Source: Roseiarcus sp963822215
GTDB lineage: Bacteria; Pseudomonadota; Alphaproteobacteria; Rhizobiales; Beijerinckiaceae
Direction: 5' to 3'
Assembly (NCBI GenBank): GCA_963822215.1
Contig: CAWGGX010000007.1
Span: 186,001-250,000, forward strand
DNA length: 64,000 bases
This document shows positions 38,665-47,582 of this stretch, in pieces (position 1 is the stretch's first letter; each line of letters begins with the position of its first letter). Below the pieces are notes generated by a model that made no database searches, was not told where the DNA came from, and was given only the letters and a program-made list of their open reading frames with translations. The position numbers and the translations under genes were made by a program.

Positions 38665-40122
38665 ATGACCGCCGCGCCGCAATCCACGACGGCCGTCGCC
38701 AAAACAGGCGAGACGAGCGCCGCTCCGTTTCTGATCGCGCTCCGCAACGCGTTCGCGGCGGCGCTCGTCGCCTTCGGCCTCTGCTTTCCAATCGTCAGCT
38801 ACCACGCTGAAGCCAACATCAACAACGAACTGGTCTTGACCGGCCGCTGGCCGCTGTCGATCGGCGTCTCCGTTCTCGTTTTCGCATACGTCTTGTTCCG
38901 CCAAATGTCGCCGCCGGACTGGCGCCTCTGGTTCGACCGGGTCGGTTCGGTCGCCGCCGGCGGCATGGGCGGCGCGCTCGTCGAGGCCGCCCGCGAAGGC
39001 GAGGGTGTCGCGCCGCCGTCCCGCGCCCGCCTCAGCTTCTCCAAGTGGTTCGGGCCGTTCGCGCTCGGTTTCGTCGTTCTGTACCCACTGATCATGCTGG
39101 GGCTGCTCGGACCCGCCGGATCGCTGAAGTGGATCAACAACTACGGCGTCCAGATCATGATCTACGTCATGCTGGGCTGGGGCCTCAACATCGTGGTCGG
39201 GCTCGCCGGCCTGCTCGATTTGGGCTACGTCGCCTTCTACGCGGTCGGCGCCTATTCCTATGCGCTGCTGTCGACCACCTACGGGCTCTCGTTCTGGGTG
39301 TGTCTGCCGCTCGCCGGGGTGCTGGCCGCGATGTGGGGAGTCATCCTCGGCTTTCCGGTGCTGCGGCTGCGCGGCGACTACCTCGCCATCGTGACGCTGG
39401 CCTTTGGCGAAATCGTCCGGCTCGTGCTCATCAACTGGGTCGACTTCACCAACGGCTACGCGGGCATCTCGGGCATCCCGCACGTCAGCTTCTTTGGCAT
39501 CCCGTTCAACGACGACGAGAACGGCTTCGCGGCGATCTTTCATTTGCCCTACTCGCCGATCTACCGCACGATTTTCCTGTTCTACCTCATCCTGGCGCTT
39601 GCCCTGCTGACGAACTTCATCACCCTGAGGCTCCGCCGTCTGCCGATCGGGCGCGCCTGGGAGGCGTTGCGCGAGGATGAGATCGCCTGCCGCTCGCTCG
39701 GCATCAACACGACCACCACCAAGCTCACCGCCTTTGCGCTGGGCGCGATGTTTGGCGGATTCGCAGGCTCGTTCTTCTCCGTCCGCCAGGGCTTCGTCAG
39801 CCCGGAAAGCTTCACCTTCATGGAATCGGCCACCATTCTCGCCATCGTCGTGCTCGGCGGAATGGGCTCGCAGCTCGGCGTCGCGATCGCGGCGGCGGTG
39901 ATGATCGGCGCGCCGGAACTCATGCGCGAGCTCGACTGGATGAAGCAGATATTTGGCCCCGATTTCGATCCGACCCAGTATCGGATGCTGCTGTTCGGCG
40001 CCGCGATGGTCGTCATGATGATCTGGAAGCCGCGCGGTCTCGTGTCGACCCGCGCGCCCTCGATTTTCCTCAAGGAGCAAAAAGCCGTGTCCGGCGACTA
40101 CGTCAAGGAAGGACACGGTTGA
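38665..40122 (+). CDS. livM: Branched-chain amino acid-type ABC transporter permease LivM
   Basis: A 485-residue permease, larger than average because of an N-terminal extension with additional membrane helices (residues 1-140). The conserved core has GWGLNIVVGLAGLLDLGYVA, FYAVGAYSYALL, the EAA-like RAWEALREDEIACRSLGINT and GGMGSQLGVAIAA. It pairs with LivH to form the channel. It starts 3 nt after livH and its stop overlaps the livG start. Confidence 0.92.
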   Translation: MTAAPQSTTAVAKTGETSAAPFLIALRNAFAAALVAFGLCFPIVSYHAEANINNELVLTGRWPLSIGVSVLVFAYVLFRQMSPPDWRLWFDRVGSVAAGGMGGALVEAAREGEGVAPPSRARLSFSKWFGPFALGFVVLYPLIMLGLLGPAGSLKWINNYGVQIMIYVMLGWGLNIVVGLAGLLDLGYVAFYAVGAYSYALLSTTYGLSFWVCLPLAGVLAAMWGVILGFPVLRLRGDYLAIVTLAFGEIVRLVLINWVDFTNGYAGISGIPHVSFFGIPFNDDENGFAAIFHLPYSPIYRTIFLFYLILALALLTNFITLRLRRLPIGRAWEALREDEIACRSLGINTTTTKLTAFALGAMFGGFAGSFFSVRQGFVSPESFTFMESATILAIVVLGGMGSQLGVAIAAAVMIGAPELMRELDWMKQIFGPDFDPTQYRMLLFGAAMVVMMIWKPRGLVSTRAPSIFLKEQKAVSGDYVKEGHG

Positions 40123-41029
40123 TGCCTTGGCTAAGCAGCCCGCTTCTGACCGTCGAAAATCTCACCATGCGATTCGGCGGGCTCGTTGCGGTCAACGCCT
40201 TCTCCTTCATGGTCGGGCGGGGCGACATCACCGCTCTCATCGGGCCGAACGGCGCCGGCAAGACGACGGTGTTCAACTGCGTGACCGGCTTCTACAAGCC
40301 GACCGAAGGCCGGCTGGCGCTCGCCCGCGACGGGGTGGTGACCGAGGCCGACCTCGAGACCGTCACCCACGCGAGCGGCCGGCACGCTACGACCGCGAAC
40401 GGCGAGCTCTTCCTGCTCGAGCGCATGCCCGACCATGAGATCGCCCGCAAGGCGCGCGTTGCGCGGACCTTTCAGAACATCCGCCTGTTCCAGGGCATGA
40501 CGGCGCTGGAAAACCTGCTGGTGGCGCATCACAATCCGCTCATGCGGGCGAGCGGTATGACGGTGCTCGGGCTGATCGGCGCGCCGAGCTACCGTCGACG
40601 CGAAGCCGAGGCGATCGAGAAGGCGAAATATTGGCTGGACAAGATCGGCCTCATGGACCGCGCCGACGATCCGGCCGGAGAGCTCCCTTACGGCGCTCAA
40701 CGCCGGCTGGAAATCGCGCGCGCCATGTGCACAGAGCCGGTGCTTCTCTGCCTCGACGAACCGGCGGCCGGGCTGAACCCGCGCGAGTCGGCAGACCTTT
40801 CCGCTCTGCTGCGCTCGATCCGCGCCGATCACATGACGTCCGTGCTGCTCATCGAGCACGACATGTCGGTCGTCATGCAGATCTCCGATCACGTCGTTGT
40901 GCTCGACTACGGGATGAAGATCGCCGACGGCACGCCGGAGGAGGTGCGCGCAGACCCCAAAGTCATCGCCGCCTATCTCGGGGTCGCCGACGAAGAAGAG
41001 GTTGAATCGATCGAGAAGGAACTCGAGCA

Positions 41030-41033
<4 letters not shown>
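40122..41033 (+). CDS. livG: Branched-chain amino acid-type ABC transporter ATPase LivG
   Basis: A 303-residue ATP-binding subunit with Walker A GPNGAGKTT, the LPYGAQRRLEIARAM signature and Walker B LLCLDEPAAGLN. An insert of about 35 residues after the first beta region (DGVVTEADLETVTHASGRHA) is a feature of some alphaproteobacterial LivG proteins. The TGATG overlap with livM and the ATGA overlap with livF indicate coupled translation. Confidence 0.92.
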
Positions 41034-41769
<736 letters not shown>

Positions 41770-41770
<1 letters not shown>

Positions 41771-42126
41771 TGGCCGGCGTTCTCTACGCGGCGACGCCTT
41801 ACGGTCTGTTCACCTTCGTGCTGCTCACGCTGATCCTCGGCGGTCTGGGCGCCTGGGCGGCGGGTCGGGCGCTGGCACAAACGTGGCGGCCGATGGGGAT
41901 GATCGCGCTCTACATGCTGTTTCTCACGGCGGGCGTGCGCTTCCTCCACTACGCGCTTTACGGCGAGCCGCTGCTGTCGCTGCAGTTCTTTCTTGTCGCT
42001 TATGTCTGGAATCTGCTGGTTGCGGGCTTCGGCTACCGGTCGATGCGGGCGGCTCAGATGGCCACCCAATATTCTTGGGCCTATGAGCGCGCAGGGCTCA
42101 ACTGGCGCGCCAAGAGCCGAGGATGA
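41770..42126 (+). CDS. Small membrane protein of the liv operon
   Basis: A 118-residue protein with three likely membrane helices (GLFTFVLLTLILGGLGAWAA, MGMIALYMLFLTAGVRFLHY, LLSLQFFLVAYVWNLLVAGF) and a basic tail. It overlaps livF by one base. I recall similar small proteins at this position in rhizobial Liv operons (possibly family DUF6867); the role is unknown. Its fixed place between the ATPase and binding-protein genes suggests an accessory function in the transporter. Confidence 0.7.
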
Positions 42127-42171
42127 AAGCTCCGGATTCCGCAGCGAAGCCTTTGCTTTTTTAAGATGACT

Positions 42172-42191
42172 CTTTCTCGAAAACGAGAAAG
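42172..42191. promoter_or_regulatory. Perfect hairpin before the binding-protein gene
   Basis: CTTTCTCG-AAAA-CGAGAAAG is an 8-bp stem with a tetraloop, 82 bp before the binding-protein start. It could attenuate read-through, protect an mRNA end or bind a regulator, allowing separate levels of binding protein and transporter. Confidence 0.5.
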
Positions 42192-42273
42192 TATCGTAGC
42201 CTGAGGTGGATTTCATATCCGCCGGGGGGCTCCGGGAGGGCCGAGCGCCCCGAACCAATGGGAGTATCAACAC

Positions 42274-43389
42274 ATGCATAAGTACTGGCTGTCGGGCGTC
42301 GCGCTTGCCGCCGCCCTGGCGTTCTCCGGCGCCGCCAGCGCCGACGTGAAGATCGGCGTCGCGGGACCGATCACAGGTCCGAATGCGGCCTTCGGCGCGC
42401 AGCTCGTCAACGGCACGCAGCAGGCCGTCGACGACATCAACAAGGCGGGCGGCATTCTCGGGCAACAGCTCGTTCTCGAGCAGGGCGACGACGTGTCGGA
42501 TCCGAAGCAGGGCGTGTCGGTCGCCAACAAATTCGTCGGCGACGGCGTCAAGTTCGTCATCGGCCACTTCAACTCGGGTGTGACCATTCCCGCCTCCGAC
42601 GTCTATTCCGAGAACGGCATCCTGTTCGTCACGCCGTCCGCGACCAACCCGAAGGTCACCGATCGCGGCCTCTGGGACGCCTTCCGCACCTGCGGGCGCG
42701 ACGACCAGCAGGGCCTGGTGTGGGCCGAGCTCGCCCGGGACAAGCTCAAGGGCAAGAAGATCGCCATCGTCCACGACAAGACCACTTACGGAAAGGGCCT
42801 TGCCGACGCGGCGCGCGACAACATGCACAAGTTCGGGGTCAACGAGGTGCTGTATGAAGGCGTCAACACCGGCGAGAAGGACTATTCGGCGATCGTCTCC
42901 AAGATCAAGGAATCGGGCGCCGACTATCTGATGTGGGGCGGCCTGCACACCGAAGGCGGCCTCATCCTGCGCCAGATGCGCGACCAGGGCCTGACGACGG
43001 TCATGGTCTCCGGCGACGGCATCACCGACAACGAATTCGCCCAGATCGGCGGCCCCGGCGTCGAGGGCACGCTGATGACCTTCGGCCCCGACCCGCGCAA
43101 CAACCCGAGCGCAAAGGACGTCGTGGCCGAGTTCAAAGCGAAGAACTTCGACCCCGAGGCCTATACGCTCTATTCCTACGCCGGCCTGCAGATCATCAAG
43201 CAGGCCGCCGAGAAGGCGAAGTCGCTCGATCCGAAGAAGGTCGCCGAAGTCATGCATTCGGGCATCCCCTTCCACACCGTCATCGGCGACATCGCCTATG
43301 ACGCCAAGGGCGACCGCAAGTCCGTCGACTTCGTCTGGTACGTCTGGAAGAAGGGCGACGACGGCAAGATCACCTACAAGCAGTTGTGA
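42274..43389 (+). CDS. Periplasmic substrate-binding protein of the Liv-type transporter
   Basis: A 371-residue exported protein: signal peptide ending in FSGAASADVK, then a type I periplasmic-binding fold with IGVAGPITGPNAAFGAQLVN, GVKFVIGHFNSGVTIPASDV, KKIAIVHDKTTYGKG and DFVWYVWKKGDDGKI. It is a LivJ/LivK-type protein and captures the transporter's ligand. It lies last in the operon behind a small hairpin and before a strong terminator. Confidence 0.92.
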   Translation: MHKYWLSGVALAAALAFSGAASADVKIGVAGPITGPNAAFGAQLVNGTQQAVDDINKAGGILGQQLVLEQGDDVSDPKQGVSVANKFVGDGVKFVIGHFNSGVTIPASDVYSENGILFVTPSATNPKVTDRGLWDAFRTCGRDDQQGLVWAELARDKLKGKKIAIVHDKTTYGKGLADAARDNMHKFGVNEVLYEGVNTGEKDYSAIVSKIKESGADYLMWGGLHTEGGLILRQMRDQGLTTVMVSGDGITDNEFAQIGGPGVEGTLMTFGPDPRNNPSAKDVVAEFKAKNFDPEAYTLYSYAGLQIIKQAAEKAKSLDPKKVAEVMHSGIPFHTVIGDIAYDAKGDRKSVDFVWYVWKKGDDGKITYKQL

Positions 43390-43468
43390 TCGCGGCGCGT
43401 CCGACGCGACTTAACGGGACAGCGAAGGGCGGTTCGGCCGAATCGCCGGTCCCTCGGCCGACAACGGG

Positions 43469-43496
43469 AAACCCGCCGGGAACGGCGGGTTTTTCT
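43469..43496 (+). terminator. Rho-independent terminator of the liv operon
   Basis: AAACCCGCC-GGGAA-CGGCGGGTTTTT followed by CTT: a GC-rich stem with T-run 80 bp after the binding-protein stop. Confidence 0.85.
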
Positions 43497-43642
43497 TGGG
43501 GGCGCCTCCCATGGGACGATGGCGGGACCGCGCATGTAGGGAAGCGCGCCCGCGCCCCCGCCTTCACCGAAATGTCGCGCGTTGTCGGCATTGAGGCCGT
43601 CGCCGCCCGGACAAGGCGAAGGCGCGCTGCGGGGTCTCGGCG

Positions 43643-44383
43643 ATGACGCCGGCGGAGCTTTTGAACGAAACGATCGAGGCGCATGGCGGGCGGGCGCGGT
43701 GGCGTCGCGTCGAGGCCATTACAGCGGCCCTTTCGTCGGGCGGCCTCGCCTTCCAGTCGCGCTGCCAGCCGAATGCGCTGAAGAACCTGACGATTGAGGT
43801 CCGGCCGCACGATGTCGCCGTTACGCTCGCCGATTTCGTCCGCCCCGGTTGGCGGGGGACCTGGACGCCCGAGCGCGCAGCGATCTTCGACGCGGAGGGC
43901 CGGCTCGTCGCAGAGCGCGGCGATCCGCGCAGCCATTTCGGCGGCCTCGTGAATCAGGTCTACTGGGACAATCTCGACATCCTCACGTTCGCCGGCTACG
44001 CGCTCTGGAACTATCTTTCGTTCCCATTCCTGCTTGACAGCACGGATGTGGCGCTCATCGCCGCGGACGGACCGTCGCAGGCCGGAATCCTCCGGCTCGA
44101 CGTTTGCTTCGCGCCGGGCGCGCCGACCCATTCGGCCATCCAGAGCTTTCACATCGACCCTCAGCGCCGGCTCGTGCAACACGACTACGTCGCCGAGCCG
44201 ATCAGCAAATGGGCGACCGGCGCCAATCTCTGCCTCGAAACCGAGCTCATCGACGGCCTGCTGTTCTATACGCGGCGCAAGGTCTTCCCGCGCTTCGGTC
44301 CGCGGCGCCGAGTCGTCCCGTTTCCCACACTCGTCTGGATCGAAATCGACGACCTTCGAGTCTCGTTCGGCCAGGGATCCTGA
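43643..44383 (+). CDS. Conserved hypothetical protein
   Basis: A 246-residue protein without signal peptide or membrane helix. It opens with LLNETIEAHGGRARWRRVEA, a start I associate with lipoprotein-sorting-like or lipid-binding families, then shows alternating beta-strand-like segments (IEVRPHDVAVTLADF, AAIFDAEGRLVAERGD, TRRKVFPRFGPRRRVV). It stands alone on the plus strand. No function is assigned. Confidence 0.65.
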   Translation: MTPAELLNETIEAHGGRARWRRVEAITAALSSGGLAFQSRCQPNALKNLTIEVRPHDVAVTLADFVRPGWRGTWTPERAAIFDAEGRLVAERGDPRSHFGGLVNQVYWDNLDILTFAGYALWNYLSFPFLLDSTDVALIAADGPSQAGILRLDVCFAPGAPTHSAIQSFHIDPQRRLVQHDYVAEPISKWATGANLCLETELIDGLLFYTRRKVFPRFGPRRRVVPFPTLVWIEIDDLRVSFGQGS

Positions 44384-44505
44384 ACGTTGCAGGACGGCTG
44401 CGGACGTCCGCCTCCGCGCCGCCGCCCGGCGCCTGTCAGGCGCGCTTGGCGAACGCCCGCCGATTTCGTAGCCTCGCGCGATCGACGCTGTGCATGTGAG
44501 GACAA

Positions 44506-44721
44506 ATGCTCAAGTTCATCGCCGCGGCCGGACTCGGCGCGCTGATCGCCGTATCGTCGTTCGCGGCGTCGGCGCAGACGACCGCCCCGCCCGGCGCGCA
44601 TCCTGCTCAGGCGCACCGGCCGACCCGGTCGTACAGAAGCGAAATGCGCAACCGGCACAATACGAGCAGAGAGCGCGCTCGCTGGTCGGCCGAGCACACG
44701 CGGCAAATGCGCAACCAATAG
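44506..44721 (+). CDS. Small secreted basic protein
   Basis: A 71-residue protein with a clear signal peptide (MLKFIAAAGLGALIAVSSFA, cleavage after ASA-Q). The mature part of about 47 residues is rich in Arg, His and Asn. The function is unknown. Small proteins of this type are common in Hyphomicrobiales. Confidence 0.55.
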   Translation: MLKFIAAAGLGALIAVSSFAASAQTTAPPGAHPAQAHRPTRSYRSEMRNRHNTSRERARWSAEHTRQMRNQ

Positions 44722-44737
44722 CGCGTGATAACGTTGG

Positions 44738-44912
44738 ATTGCGCCGGCGAGCCCTCACCCGGCCGCTTCGCGGCTTCCCTCTCCTGAAAGGAGGGTGTTC
44801 CGTGGACTCTTTCATGCATCAAGGTGCGCGAAAGCGAATGAGAACTCTCCCGGTGGGAGAGGGGCGTCCCCTTCCCCTCGGGGGGAAGGCCGCGTAAGCG
44901 GCCGGATGAGAG
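44738..44912. repeat. Mosaic palindromic intergenic repeat
   Basis: GAGCCCTCACCCGGCCGCTT and CGCGGCTTCCCTCTCC are mirrored by GAGAACTCTCCCGGTGGGAG and AAGGCCGCGTAAGCGGCCGG ATGAGAG-type parts. Similar blocks occur at other intergenic sites of the window. The 394-bp gap to the next gene shows nothing else. Confidence 0.6.
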
Positions 44913-45115
44913 TTTTCGGCGCGATTCGATAAGAAATCATCGTGTCGCAAGGCGATTTGCGTTCGTCCGGAGCCCGGAGCATGCGCGCCGTCGACAAGAC
45001 GAGGCCGACCCGTGTCGCGAATGGCGCGGGCGGGTCATCGCACAGCCCGTGGCAAAAGCACTGCGCAGCGACGGGGCCTTGAACCGGGCCTCGTCAGACG
45101 CGACATGATGGCGCG

Positions 45116-45502
45116 ATGGACGAATGGACGCCTGGACCCGCCGAACAGGTCGAGGAACTCGAGTTCCGCATCGACGAGTTGCGGGATGCGATCGCGCGCA
45201 GCCGCAGGCTGATGACGGCGGGGCGCGCGGGGGCGGGCGTCGGGGCGGTTCTGCTGCTTGCGCTCGTGATCGGCGTCTTCGCCTTCGCCCCCGCCCGGGT
45301 CGTTTTCGCCCTCGCCCTGCTGATCGGCGGGGTGGTGCTCGCGGGCAGCAGCAAGTCCAGCACCGAGCAGTTCGAGCGGTCGCTCGCGCGCGCCGAGCGC
45401 GAGCGCGACACAGCGATCGACGCGCTCGGCCTCGTCGCGGCGGACGAGCCGGCGACGGGCCGGCCGGCCCGCGTGATCCAGCTGCGCAAACAATCCGATT
45501 AG
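45116..45502 (+). CDS. Small two-helix membrane protein
   Basis: A 128-residue protein: an N-terminal coiled-coil stretch (EQVEELEFRIDELRDAIARS), two adjacent membrane helices (AGVGAVLLLALVIGVFAFA, VVFALALLIGGVVLAGSSK), then a second helical stretch (EQFERSLARAERERDTAIDA). The function is unknown. The same DNA is open in other frames, but only this one gives balanced composition and membrane segments. Confidence 0.55.
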   Translation: MDEWTPGPAEQVEELEFRIDELRDAIARSRRLMTAGRAGAGVGAVLLLALVIGVFAFAPARVVFALALLIGGVVLAGSSKSSTEQFERSLARAERERDTAIDALGLVAADEPATGRPARVIQLRKQSD

Positions 45503-45540
45503 GACTGCCGATTGCTTTGGGTCGACGCCGCCAATTGTGG

Positions 45541-45640
45541 GCGCGATCCATAGCCCCGTCGGAAGACGGGCGTCTTGGCGGACGCCCTGAGGGTGGCGCC
45601 GCCGCGGTCAACGACCGCGGCCACAGGGCGCAGGCCCTAC
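45541..45640. repeat. Palindromic repeat downstream of the TAXI gene
   Basis: The GTCGGAAGACGGGCGTCTTG...GGACGCCCTGAGGGTGGCGC type resembles the inner block of the repeat at 15100-15170. It lies between the convergent genes ending at 45502 and 45637. Confidence 0.5.
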
Positions 45641-47043
45641 GGCGTCCCCCCGCCTTGCGATCGCTGAAGCAGGACGGAAAGCGCCCCGATCGCTTCCACG
45701 ATCATCAACTCCTGATAGCGATAGTACATTTCGCTTCCCATCGGCGTCACATAGGACTGGAGTTGGGCCGCGCAGCGCGCTCGAAGCGCCTCCAGGTCCT
45801 TCATCAGGTCCTGCGCCGCCTTGCGGTCCTGCGGCGATTTGAGAATGGCGGCGGTCGGAAGCGCCTTGATTTGTTCGTGCGTGAGGGGCGGCGTCACGAG
45901 CGCCTTGAGCCGGGTCTCCATGAGCTCCCGGTTCGCGTCGATCCGCCAGAGCCGGAAGCGGCTGTAGACCTCGGTCCCATTGAGGAGCACCGTGATCGCC
46001 ATCGCCAGATAGATCCAGTAGGCTGGCGACATCAGGTTCACGAGCCGTGGGAAATAGCGGTCCGGCAGGGCCGGCTGGCCATTGGCGAAGAACTCGCGCG
46101 CTTCGTCCGCCAGCGGCGCGGCGTCCTGGGACCGCGCGGCCGGCGGCGGATTGCTCCGCACGAAGGCCGGGAACTCGTCGCTCAGCAGTTGCAGGAAGGC
46201 GACCCGCTGCGCGCGCCCGACACAGGCGTTGGTGGCGATGAGCGTGTCGACTTGCGCGACGTCCTTGTCGGTCGCCGGAATCTGCCGGCCGACGTCGTAG
46301 TAGCCGGCCGGAATCTTGCCGAGGCGCAGCCAGCGGTCTCTCGCCGTTAGGCCGTCGATGCCGGGCGGCGAAACGATCTCGAGGTCATACTTTTCGACCA
46401 GGTTGCGGATCAGCTCGGCGTTCTCGTTCATGACGAAAGCCGCGAGGTCGAGCTGATTGGCCTGAACCAGCGCCGCCTGCGCCTCGAGGTCATAATTGGA
46501 CGGTTTCAGCCCGAGGTCCTTAAGGTCGGAATTGTCCAAAAGGTGCTGCATGAGAAAGGCCGTGCCGGAGCCTTCCGGACCGACGCCGACCGTCGCGCCC
46601 TTGAGATCCTCGAACGAGGCGATGGCGCGACCCCGGCGGGCGAGGAGGAGCAGGGACTCGGCCTGCGGCAGCCGCCCGAGCATCTGCAAGCCGGCGTCGT
46701 CGGGCAGCGGCACGCCGTCCTGGACGAAGGCGAATGCGGGTTCGCAGCGCCCGTTCTCGCCGACGAGGCGCTTGATGTTCTCGACGGAGCCCGCCGTGAC
46801 GACGACACGGAGATGGCCGTTCTTCTTGAGCGCGCGCGCCGCGAGCCGCTCCCCGACGGCGTGATACTCTCCGGTCGGCGCGCCGGTGTAGACGGCCGCC
46901 TTCAGGAAGGCGTAGTCTCCGGCGACGGTGAAGTAGAGGATCGCGGCGACAATCGCGACGAGCGCAACGAGCATCAAAATCGCCCGAACCCAGGCCCGCC
47001 AGTCGCGGCCCGGTCCGAACGCCAGTTCGTCGAGAAAGCTCAT
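45637..47043 (-). CDS. TAXI-family (TRAP-type) substrate-binding protein, membrane-anchored
   Basis: A 468-residue protein. An N-terminal helix (AILMLVALVAIVAAILYFTV) is followed by a TAXI-type binding fold: VYTGAPTGEYHAVGERLAAR, VVVTAGSVENIKRL, FEDLKGATVGVGPEGSGTAF and NYDLEAQAALVQANQLD. A second helix (AYWIYLAMAITVLLNG) and a coiled-coil tail follow. No TRAP permease is adjacent, so an orphan sensor or binding role is possible. ATG 47043 (MSFLDELAFG) is preferred over 47064. Confidence 0.8.
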   Translation of the reverse strand: MSFLDELAFGPGRDWRAWVRAILMLVALVAIVAAILYFTVAGDYAFLKAAVYTGAPTGEYHAVGERLAARALKKNGHLRVVVTAGSVENIKRLVGENGRCEPAFAFVQDGVPLPDDAGLQMLGRLPQAESLLLLARRGRAIASFEDLKGATVGVGPEGSGTAFLMQHLLDNSDLKDLGLKPSNYDLEAQAALVQANQLDLAAFVMNENAELIRNLVEKYDLEIVSPPGIDGLTARDRWLRLGKIPAGYYDVGRQIPATDKDVAQVDTLIATNACVGRAQRVAFLQLLSDEFPAFVRSNPPPAARSQDAAPLADEAREFFANGQPALPDRYFPRLVNLMSPAYWIYLAMAITVLLNGTEVYSRFRLWRIDANRELMETRLKALVTPPLTHEQIKALPTAAILKSPQDRKAAQDLMKDLEALRARCAAQLQSYVTPMGSEMYYRYQELMIVEAIGALSVLLQRSQGGGTP

Positions 47044-47253
47044 GCGGCCGCGATTCCCCCCCAACTGTGACGACGTCCCCTAGTCGGGAATTCCTTCGGC
47101 GCCAAGCGTTTGGCGAGAGCGCGAGGGTCAATGACGAGGATCGAAGCGTTGGTGTTTAATCCGCGCCGCCGATCGGGCGGCATTGTAGCCGCGCTCGCTG
47201 AGCGCGGCGACGCGGTCAGCGACCGCGTCTACAAAGCACTGCCGTGCGTCGGC

Positions 47254-47484
47254 TTATCCCACTTGCCCGAACTGCGGGAATGTTTCGATCAGCCAGAGCG
47301 ACATCGACTGGAAGCCGCCGGTCACGAAGAGGACGATTGTGCCGACCAGCAGCGCCCCGACCGTCTTCTCGATCGCGCCGAACCGCTTCTTGATCGCGTC
47401 CGAGGCGCGCATGAAGGGACCGATCGCGGTGGCGGCGATGAAGGGCAGGCCGAGCCCGAGGCCGTAGACGGCGGCCGGCCCTGC
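47254..47484 (-). pseudogene. Fragment of ccdA (partial duplicate)
   Basis: Encodes only the last 75 or so residues of a CcdA-like protein (YGLGLGLPFIAATAIGPFMR, then SLWLIETFPQFGQVG). It is about 90% identical in DNA to 50861-51090, the end of the complete ccdA. The redox Cys helices are absent. Both copies have the same orientation and bracket the cyclase/ATPase gene. Confidence 0.85.
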
Positions 47485-47582
47485 GGTCCTGCCGATCGCC
47501 TTACCCCTGTTCGGCCAATGGCGCTTACGCCTTATTCGCCTCATGAGCGCAGGCGACTTGTGTTAGTCTTTCGGCTCTGCTG

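Noticed and set aside
38569..40116. Minus-strand open frame (515 codons) opposite livM
   Set aside because: The opposite strand carries an intact permease with conserved helices; this frame is charged, low in hydrophobic residues and unlike any known family.
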